This document shows positions 6,519 to 12,332 of a stretch of 12,332 nucleotides of DNA, in pieces. A program made the translations under genes and the position numbers. Source of the DNA: an uncultured Oscillospiraceae bacterium (GTDB taxonomy: Bacteria > Bacillota > Clostridia > UBA1381); assembly GCA_945876665.1 (NCBI GenBank), contig CAMCPC010000014.1, positions 1 through 12,332 of the forward strand. Direction: 5' to 3'. The notes below the pieces were generated by a model. The model searched no databases, had not been told where the DNA came from, and was given only the letters and a program-made list of their open reading frames with translations. Numbering within the stretch: the stretch's first letter is position 1; each line of letters begins with the position of its first letter.

Positions 6519-6536
6519 TAATCCGCTATATGTAAT

Positions 6537-6541
6537 GGAGG
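6537..6541 (+). promoter_or_regulatory. Ribosome binding site of spoIIE
   Basis: GGAGG lies 9 nt before the ATG at 6551, supporting that start. Confidence 0.8.
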
Positions 6542-6550
6542 ATTATAAAA

Positions 6551-8851
6551 ATGAGTCAGGCTGAAATAAAAGAACACAGAAATCTTGAAATGCTGCGCGC
6601 GCCTGTGATAAAGGACATTGGCATGGTCGTGCTGCTTATGCTGTCGGGACGGGCATCTGTGCTTGGTATGTTTCCGTTCGGAGTGGCATTTTTTGCGGCA
6701 TGCTTCGACAAGAGCATTGCGTACATAGGAATAACGGCGCTTTCTCTTGCGCTCATGACAACGACAGGAAAATTTATGCTTGTGAAATATCTTGTGGCGG
6801 CACTTATATTCTGGATATACACACGGTTTAAAAGGCGGGACAACCTTGTGATGGAAGCGTCCTGCTGCGGCGGTTCGATGTTCCTTGGGGGACTGGTGTT
6901 TTTGCTGTATAATTTTGCGGGTATGTATGATATTCTGATGCTTTTTGTGGAAGCAATAGTGGCGGCGATAATGTTTATAATATTCAGAAAGTCAAAAGAA
7001 CTTCTGGAAAACAGAAAAAAACGCACACAGACTGCGCAGGACGAGCTTATAAGCATATCCGTAAGTATGGGGGTGCTTATAACGGGACTTTCGGGAATAG
7101 TATTCCCGTATAACGTTTCTTTAGCCAATATTGTTTCGGTTTACACTGTGCTATGCATTGCGTTGCATGGCTCACTTGCGGCGGCGGGAAGCGGAGGACT
7201 TTGTATAGGCTTTCTTGCGTCAATGTCCTCGTCATCGGCTGTGGTTATGATGGGAATATTCGGTATAAGCGCGCTGTTCGCAAATCTGCTTAAAGCGTTC
7301 GGACGATTTGGGGTGGCGCTGGGATTTCTGGGCGGCAGCGCCGTTGCGCTTTTGTATGCGGGCAATGCCTTTGCGCTGCCTGTGACGATTATCGAAACGG
7401 CAATAGGCGCGGTGCTTTTTATCGCGACACCGAATAAATTTCAGAATTTTATCAATGCGTTTTTCGCGCGTTCACTCAAAATTGAAGCGGTTGGCTCCGA
7501 TGTGCGCGTTAAGGAATACCTTTCAATGCAGCTTGAAAAAGCATCGCAGGCATTCAGAAGCCTTGAGGAATGCTTTGAAAACGCTTCCCAGAAGCGTCTT
7601 AAAGCCTATAACAAGGACGTTGCAACACTGTTTGATGAGGTGGCGGACAGAGTGTGCGAGGGCTGCCCGAATGCCGCAAAGTGCTGGCAGAACGACTTCA
7701 CGCGTACATACAGAAGCATTATGCTTTTGCTTGATACCATTGAAACAAGGGGGATTCTCACTATTGATTCCGTGCCGACAAGCTTTCGCGAAAAGTGTCT
7801 TAGGACAGAGCTGTTTGTGGTGGAGTTCAATCATGTATATGAGCTGTACAAGAAAAATCTTGTACGCACAAGTGAGGCGGTGACGGCGCGTGACCTTGTG
7901 GCAAGGCAGTACAGGGAGGTTTCAGCGCTTATGGACGGCATGGCGGAAAATATCACCGCAGGCTTTTCGTTTCGGGAGGATAAGGAGGAAAGCATTGTAA
8001 GCGAGTTGGACAAGATAGGGATTGTTGCGTTTGAGGTTAGTGTTGTAGAGTGCGGACACGGAAAAATGGAGGTGTATCTTGTTGTAAACAAGGGCACAGA
8101 AATCGGCAGGATTGAGGCTGTTCTTGAAAGTGTGCTTGAAACGCCTATGGCATATGAAAGCGAAAACACGGGCGGACTGATGAAGTTTGTTTCCTGCGCA
8201 AGATACACCATTGATATAGGAATACGGCAGATAAGCCGTGATTATACGGAGGTTTCGGGTGACAGCATAGACTGCTTTACTACTGACGATTACAAGCAGT
8301 ATGTGATTATTTCCGACGGTATGGGGAGCGGCAGAAAGGCAATGACGGAAAGTCATATAACGCTTAAGCTGCTCAGGGAATTTCTTATGTCGGGGTTCGG
8401 TGTGCATACCGCAGTGGATATGATAAATTCGGCGCTGTGCTTAAAGCTTGATAGAGAGTGCTTTTCTACGGTTGACCTCTTGTGTGTTGACCTTATGACA
8501 GGAATATGTGAGTTTTTCAAGATAGGCGCTGCGGAAAGCGTTGTGCTGCACGGCGCAAATGTCGAAACTGTGTTTTCCGTTTCTCTGCCTGTGGGCATGA
8601 TGGCGGATGTAAAGGTTCAGGGACAGACAAAAAGGCTTTCTGACGGCGACACTATAATTATGATGTCAGACGGAGTGAGCGAGGCAGGCTTCGGCACTGT
8701 CAGAACGGACTGGCTCAAAAAGGAAATAAAAATGCCGTTTGGCACAATGGACGAACTTGCACAGTCCGTTGTGGAAAACGCAATAAAGAAAAGCCGCGAC
8801 GCTGTCGTGGATGACATGACCGTCGCGGCGATAAGACTGGTGGAAAATTAA
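6551..8851 (+). CDS. spoIIE: Stage II sporulation protein E, membrane-bound PP2C serine phosphatase
   Basis: In sporulating Firmicutes SpoIIE sits at the polar septum, helps build it with FtsZ, and dephosphorylates SpoIIAA to release sigma-F in the forespore. The 766 residues compare with about 825 in B. subtilis. Seen here: a polytopic N-terminal part (about residues 20-295, many hydrophobic helices, only short loops), a soluble central region (about 300-570) and a C-terminal PP2C domain (about 575-766). PP2C metal-site motifs are intact: D589-G-M-G-S-G, D707 in MSDGVSEAG, and D754-D755 in DDMTV near the end. The central region has a Cys cluster (C369, C372, C378, then W379). Regulation appears to be by Spo0A, from the 0A box and widely spaced promoter upstream. 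The gene is monocistronic, with a strong terminator 5 nt after the stop, and is not followed by the tilS/hpt/ftsH genes often found after it. Its presence is the best evidence that the organism forms endospores. Confidence 0.95.
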   Translation: MSQAEIKEHRNLEMLRAPVIKDIGMVVLLMLSGRASVLGMFPFGVAFFAACFDKSIAYIGITALSLALMTTTGKFMLVKYLVAALIFWIYTRFKRRDNLVMEASCCGGSMFLGGLVFLLYNFAGMYDILMLFVEAIVAAIMFIIFRKSKELLENRKKRTQTAQDELISISVSMGVLITGLSGIVFPYNVSLANIVSVYTVLCIALHGSLAAAGSGGLCIGFLASMSSSSAVVMMGIFGISALFANLLKAFGRFGVALGFLGGSAVALLYAGNAFALPVTIIETAIGAVLFIATPNKFQNFINAFFARSLKIEAVGSDVRVKEYLSMQLEKASQAFRSLEECFENASQKRLKAYNKDVATLFDEVADRVCEGCPNAAKCWQNDFTRTYRSIMLLLDTIETRGILTIDSVPTSFREKCLRTELFVVEFNHVYELYKKNLVRTSEAVTARDLVARQYREVSALMDGMAENITAGFSFREDKEESIVSELDKIGIVAFEVSVVECGHGKMEVYLVVNKGTEIGRIEAVLESVLETPMAYESENTGGLMKFVSCARYTIDIGIRQISRDYTEVSGDSIDCFTTDDYKQYVIISDGMGSGRKAMTESHITLKLLREFLMSGFGVHTAVDMINSALCLKLDRECFSTVDLLCVDLMTGICEFFKIGAAESVVLHGANVETVFSVSLPVGMMADVKVQGQTKRLSDGDTIIMMSDGVSEAGFGTVRTDWLKKEIKMPFGTMDELAQSVVENAIKKSRDAVVDDMTVAAIRLVEN

Positions 8852-8856
8852 ACCCG

Positions 8857-8881
8857 GAGCGTGCGCTGCACGCTCTTTTTT
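8857..8881 (+). terminator. Intrinsic terminator of spoIIE
   Basis: A perfect 8-bp stem GAGCGTGC (8857-8864)/GCACGCTC (8868-8875) with a 3-nt loop and six T (8876-8881), starting 5 nt after the spoIIE stop codon. Confidence 0.93.
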
Positions 8882-8893
8882 GCAATAAATTTA

Positions 8894-8922
8894 TTGACAA
8901 ATCTTGCTTAAAGTAATATAAT
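8894..8922 (+). promoter_or_regulatory. Consensus sigma-A promoter of the PLP enzyme/symporter operon
   Basis: A perfect TTGACA (8894-8899), 17-bp spacer and perfect TATAAT (8917-8922). The start would be near 8929, giving a leader of about 39 nt to the ATG with AAAAGGAGAA before it. A fully consensus core promoter suggests strong expression unless repressed; no clear operator is visible. Confidence 0.88.
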
Positions 8923-8967
8923 TTCTCTATATGTATTTTAAATTGGAAACAAAAGGAGAAATTTACA

Positions 8968-10158
8968 ATGGATAACGAATATTCAAAATACGGTTTTGCA
9001 ACACAGTGTATACATTCGGGTAACAAGCCTGATGCGGAAACAGGCGCTATTGAGCGTCCTATCACAATGGCAAACAGCTATGTTTTACCGTATGACCCAT
9101 CAGCGGTAAACTGGTCAAGCGTGGACGATGAAAAGCCGATTTACACGCGTAACGGCGGTGCTAATCAGATGTATTTACAGGAAAGACTTGCGCTTCTTGA
9201 GGGCGGTGAGGACGCTGTTGTTTTGGCAAGCGGAGTTGCGGCTCTTTCGGGCACGTTCTTCTCACTTTTAAAGAGCGGTGACCACGTTATTTTCTCAGAC
9301 GTGACATATATTGCGGTTTACAGACTTCTTAATGAGCTTTTCAACAACAAGTTCGAGGTTGAAACAACAATTCTTGACACATCAGACCTTGAGGCTGTTA
9401 AAAAGGCTATAAAACCAAACACAAAGCTTATACATATTGAAAGTCCGGGTAACCCGACTCTTAAAATCTGTGATATAGCTGAAATTGCAAAAATTGCTCA
9501 TGAGCATGACATACTTCTTTCAGTTGACAATACATTCTCATCACCATATAATCAGAAGCCGCTTGAGCTTGGCGCAGATATCGTAATCGAGAGCCTTACC
9601 AAGTACATCAACGGTCACGGTGACGCAATGGGCGGCGTGGTAGTTTCAACAAAGGAAATTATAGGCAAGATCAAGGCACAGGCGATGGTAAACCTTGGCG
9701 GCACAATAAGCCCGTTCAACGCATGGCTTATCATGCGCGGTTCAACGACACTTCCGCTCCGCATGAAGCAGCATAATGAAAATGGTCAGAAGGTTGCGGA
9801 ATATCTTGAAAGTCTTCCCTGTGTAACGTTCGTTGCATATCCGGGACTAAAGAGCTTCAAGGGTCACGAAATCGCAAAGAAGCAGATGAAGGGCTTCGGC
9901 GGTATGCTTTCATTCGGCATCAAGGCTGACCATGATAAGCACAATGAATTTGTAAGCCATCTTAAGGTTATAACATCAGCCGTATCCTTGGGACACGGCG
10001 CAAGCCTTATTGCGTTCCTCGGTGAGGACGACGAACGTCAGTATCTGTTCCCGGATGAGTTCAGCAACGGTTTCTTCCGTATGAGCGTGGGTACAGAGGA
10101 CGCGGAGGATATTATTGCAGATCTTGATCAGGCGTTCAGAGCTGTAGGTTTACTTTAA
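8968..10158 (+). CDS. Cys/Met-metabolism PLP-dependent enzyme (cystathionine/methionine gamma-lyase-like)
   Basis: A 396-residue fold-type I PLP enzyme of the trans-sulfuration family. Members cleave or substitute at the gamma (or beta) carbon of sulfur or O-acyl amino acids; the exact substrate cannot be read from the sequence. Landmarks: Y59-T-R61 (phosphate binding), ASGVAAL at 87-93, D187-N188 (pyridine nitrogen), and T211-K212-Y with K212 as the Schiff-base lysine. Length fits CGS/CGL/MGL rather than MetY. Oddities: the stacking-tyrosine loop reads Y114-I-A-V where most relatives, including MetY in this window, have Y-G-G-T, and the lysine motif begins E208-S-L rather than H-S-x. These suggest changed specificity. 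It is first in an operon with a strong promoter and followed 23 nt later by a PutP-like symporter, which hints at uptake plus breakdown of an amino acid (inference). Candidates are cystathionine beta/gamma-lyase, methionine gamma-lyase or an O-acyl-homoserine enzyme. Confidence 0.85.
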   Translation: MDNEYSKYGFATQCIHSGNKPDAETGAIERPITMANSYVLPYDPSAVNWSSVDDEKPIYTRNGGANQMYLQERLALLEGGEDAVVLASGVAALSGTFFSLLKSGDHVIFSDVTYIAVYRLLNELFNNKFEVETTILDTSDLEAVKKAIKPNTKLIHIESPGNPTLKICDIAEIAKIAHEHDILLSVDNTFSSPYNQKPLELGADIVIESLTKYINGHGDAMGGVVVSTKEIIGKIKAQAMVNLGGTISPFNAWLIMRGSTTLPLRMKQHNENGQKVAEYLESLPCVTFVAYPGLKSFKGHEIAKKQMKGFGGMLSFGIKADHDKHNEFVSHLKVITSAVSLGHGASLIAFLGEDDERQYLFPDEFSNGFFRMSVGTEDAEDIIADLDQAFRAVGLL

Positions 10159-10181
10159 TTTTTCGGGGGAGAGGTGACGAT

Positions 10182-11729
10182 ATGATAATGATGACTTCAC
10201 AAAGTATTATACAGGGTATAGTATTGCTGCTGTACCTTATTGCAATGATAATGGTGGGATTTATATTCTATAAGAAGAATTCCACTCATTCAGACTACAT
10301 ACTCGGCGGACGCGGAATGAACGTATGGGTAACATCACTTAGCGCGCAGGCTTCGGATATGAGCGGCTGGCTGCTTATGGGACTTCCGGGTACGGCATAT
10401 CTGCTTGGCGCGGGCGCGACCGAGGCGGCATGGACTGCAATAGGTCTTGCTATCGGTACATATCTGAACTGGCTGATAGTGGCAAAGCCGCTCAGAAAGT
10501 ATACACAGATTGCAGGAAATTCTATTACAATTCCTGACTTCCTGCAGAACCGTTTCCGTTCAAAATCAAATGTGCTGCGCGTATTTTCGGCGCTTTTCAT
10601 ACTGATATTCTTTACGGTTTACACATCATCAATGTTTGCGGCAGGCGCAAAGCTTTTTGACTACATATTTAATATGGGTTATCTGCCCGCGCTTATACTA
10701 AGCGTAGTGGTTGTTACGGTTTATACATTCCTTGGCGGCTTCAAGGCAGTCTGTTGGACAGACCTTTTTCAGGGACTTCTTATGTTTGCGGCAATTATCG
10801 TGGTTGCACTGTTCATGTATAACGGTCTGAACGGTACAAGCTTTGAATGGTCACAGCTTGGCGGTTTTTCACTCAGCCCGTCAAAGGAATTCGGCGTGAT
10901 GGGTATCGTAAGCGCTATCGCATGGGGAATAGGTTATTTTGGTCAGCCGCATATTCTGACAAGATTTATGGCTATCCGTTCTTCAAAGGAAATCAAGCCT
11001 GCAAGAAGAATTGCTATGGTATGGGTTGTTATCAGCCTTGCTTTGGCAGTAATAATCGGTATGCTTGCAAATCCGTTCTTGAAGCAGCTTCTTGCATCAG
11101 GACAGCTTGGTGACGGTATACTTGACGCAAACGGTATGCTTGCAGACAGCGAAAAGGTGTTCATGGTGCTTGTTCAGCATATGTTCCCGACACTTATTGC
11201 GGGTGTGCTTCTGGCGGCTGTATTGGCGGCTATTATGTCTACGGCGGATTCACAGCTCCTTGTGTCATCTTCATCATTCTCGTCTGACATTTACAATACT
11301 CTTTTCAATAAGAATGCTTCTGAAAAGACGCTTCTTAATGTAAGCCGTATTACTATCGTTGTAATAGCAGCTATTGCGTGTCTGCTTGCAATTGACCCTA
11401 ATTCATCGGTATTTGAAATTGTTGCTCACGCATGGGCAGGCTTCGGTGCGGCGTTCGGTCCGATTATTCTTTGCAGCCTGTTCTGGAAGCGCTGTAATGA
11501 ATACGGCGCTCTTGCCGGCGTTGTTTCCGGCGGTGCGGTTGCGCTTCTTTGGGCGTATATTCCGCCGATTATCTGGGGCGAAAATATTCCGGGTATATTT
11601 ACTATATATGAAATTATTCCCGGCTTCATCGTGTCGCTTGCGCTTATCTTCATTGTGTCACTTCTGACAAAGGCACCCTCAGAGGAGGTTGTTAAGGAGT
11701 TTGAATCGGTAAAGAAAGCCGAGGTTTAA
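10182..11729 (+). CDS. putP: Sodium/proline symporter-like SSF transporter
   Basis: Na+-coupled amino-acid uptake protein of the inner membrane; family members with this signature mostly transport L-proline. The 515 residues match PutP (about 500), with some 13 predicted hydrophobic segments starting at residue 8. Motifs: ASDMSGWLLMGLPG at 57-70, where D59 and S61 correspond to the PutP Na+-site Asp and Ser; the SSF region GYFGQPHILTRFMA (251-264); and S353-T-A-D-S-Q357 matching the Ser/Thr of the conserved second Na+-site segment. The C-terminus is polar and Glu/Lys-rich. ATG 10182 follows a GAGGTG with a 5-nt spacer; in-frame ATGs at 10188 and 10191 are possible alternatives. It is second in the operon, 23 nt after the PLP enzyme and 1 nt before the AlkD-like gene. 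No proline catabolic gene (putA, prdA) is present here, so the substrate may be proline as osmolyte or nutrient, or another amino acid handled by the upstream enzyme. Confidence 0.9.
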   Translation: MIMMTSQSIIQGIVLLLYLIAMIMVGFIFYKKNSTHSDYILGGRGMNVWVTSLSAQASDMSGWLLMGLPGTAYLLGAGATEAAWTAIGLAIGTYLNWLIVAKPLRKYTQIAGNSITIPDFLQNRFRSKSNVLRVFSALFILIFFTVYTSSMFAAGAKLFDYIFNMGYLPALILSVVVVTVYTFLGGFKAVCWTDLFQGLLMFAAIIVVALFMYNGLNGTSFEWSQLGGFSLSPSKEFGVMGIVSAIAWGIGYFGQPHILTRFMAIRSSKEIKPARRIAMVWVVISLALAVIIGMLANPFLKQLLASGQLGDGILDANGMLADSEKVFMVLVQHMFPTLIAGVLLAAVLAAIMSTADSQLLVSSSSFSSDIYNTLFNKNASEKTLLNVSRITIVVIAAIACLLAIDPNSSVFEIVAHAWAGFGAAFGPIILCSLFWKRCNEYGALAGVVSGGAVALLWAYIPPIIWGENIPGIFTIYEIIPGFIVSLALIFIVSLLTKAPSEEVVKEFESVKKAEV

Positions 11730-11730
11730 T

Positions 11731-12332
11731 ATGGAGCTTACAAGAGAACACTGGACACAGTCGGATTATGACACGTTTGTGGAATATCTGAAAACTCTTG
11801 CTGACAGCAAATACAAGGAATTCAGTGATTCTCTTGTACCGGGAACAGAATTTTCCTTTGGAATACGTGTTCCTGTATTGCGCAAAACGGCAAAGGAGAT
11901 TTCAAAGGGGAATTATACGGAATTTCTTGCGTGTCAAAAAGGAGAGTACCGCGAGGAAATTATGCTTGAGGGACTTGTTATGTCGCTGATAAAGTGTGAT
12001 TATCCCGAAATGCTTGGTATGATGAAGACATACGCAGACAAAATCACAAGCTGGGAAAACTGCGATATTGTGTCATTCAAGGGGTTAAAAAAGTATCTGC
12101 CCGAGTTTTTCGCCGATATAGAATATTTCATATATAACGAAAATCCGTGGGTGGTACGTTTCGGCTTCGGCTGTCTGCTGGAGTTTTATCTGACAGATGA
12201 ATATATTGACAGAGTGCTTGAATACGTTAATTCTGTTGATTCCGATTTTTACTATATACAGATGATGCAGGGGTGGCTTGTTGCCACAGCGGCGGCTAAA
12301 TGCCGTGATAAAGCAATGAAATTTCTTGCAGA
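11731..12332 (+). CDS. DNA alkylation repair protein (AlkD-like HEAT-repeat glycosylase), 3' end outside window
   Basis: The open frame runs from ATG 11731 to the window edge (200 codons plus 2 nt), cut by the window and not visibly broken. It resembles the DNA_alkylation/AlkD family (usually about 220-240 residues), helical HEAT-like proteins that excise N3- and N7-alkylated bases. Seen: RVPVLRKTAKEI (46-57), EEIMLEGLVM (75-84), W108-x-x-x-D112 with the spacing of the catalytic Trp/Asp pair of B. cereus AlkD, NPWVVRFG at 138-145 (R143) and W182. The offsets from AlkD W109, D113, R148 and W187 are 1, 1, 5 and 5, as I recall those numbers. The start follows the putP stop by one base, with GAGG at the end of putP as ribosome binding site, so translation is probably coupled. 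A role with the symporter is not obvious and it may simply ride in the operon. Catalytic activity is inferred, and some relatives may be inactive. Confidence 0.85.
   Translation, partial: MELTREHWTQSDYDTFVEYLKTLADSKYKEFSDSLVPGTEFSFGIRVPVLRKTAKEISKGNYTEFLACQKGEYREEIMLEGLVMSLIKCDYPEMLGMMKTYADKITSWENCDIVSFKGLKKYLPEFFADIEYFIYNENPWVVRFGFGCLLEFYLTDEYIDRVLEYVNSVDSDFYYIQMMQGWLVATAAAKCRDKAMKFLA

Noticed and set aside
6556..7128. Open frame of 190 codons antisense to the start of spoIIE
   Set aside because: It mirrors the membrane-helix coding region and has no ribosome binding site or recognisable family.
7922..8407. Open frame of 161 codons antisense to spoIIE
   Set aside because: Shadow of the SpoIIE central and PP2C region, with no independent signals.
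1..12332. Mobile element, CRISPR, defence system, tRNA or rRNA
   Set aside because: No transposase, integrase, direct-repeat array, target duplication or RNA-gene signature was seen; the ORFs are intact housekeeping, metabolic or sporulation genes.

Overview
The window reads as a chromosomal segment of a spore-forming, low-to-moderate GC member of the Clostridia/Eubacteriales. The main evidence is a full-length spoIIE with a Spo0A-type upstream region. A short cobalamin-dependent MetH without its reactivation domain, sigma-A-like promoters and AAGGAG-type ribosome binding sites agree with this. I see no transposase, integrase, CRISPR array, tRNA, rRNA or phage gene. The ORFs are intact, apart from the last one, which runs off the window edge.

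Layout. (1) Positions 14-4680, all on the minus strand, hold a methionine block. metF and metH form an operon with a 19-nt gap that ends in an intrinsic terminator. metY follows from its own promoter and starts at GTG. Together they make methionine: MetY turns O-acetylhomoserine and sulfide into homocysteine, MetF makes 5-methyl-tetrahydrofolate, and MetH moves the methyl group to homocysteine through cobalamin. No SAM or T-box riboswitch is visible, because the predicted leaders are too short. (2) At 4717-4750 a near-symmetric element carries two opposed, interlocked promoters, one for metF (leftward) and one for galU (rightward). (3) galU (4793-5662, UDP-glucose synthesis) converges on a small metallophosphoesterase gene (5915-6385, minus strand). 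The 252-nt gap between them contains two hairpins. (4) Positions 6386-6550 are a compact divergent control region. It holds a consensus-like promoter for the phosphoesterase, a perfect TGTCGAA Spo0A box, and a spoIIE promoter whose -35-like and -10 elements are 21 bp apart. (5) spoIIE (6551-8851) encodes the sporulation PP2C phosphatase and ends in a strong terminator. (6) A fully consensus sigma-A promoter at 8894-8922 drives a probable three-gene operon: a Cys/Met-metabolism PLP enzyme of uncertain specificity, a PutP-like sodium/solute symporter, and a DNA-alkylation-repair (AlkD-like) protein cut off at the window end.

Most of the window is recognisable housekeeping, amino-acid and sporulation content, and I found no convincing undescribed multi-gene system. 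The observations most worth a second look are the interlocked metF/galU promoters, the phosphoesterase/spoIIE control region, and the unusual active-site loop of the second PLP enzyme.
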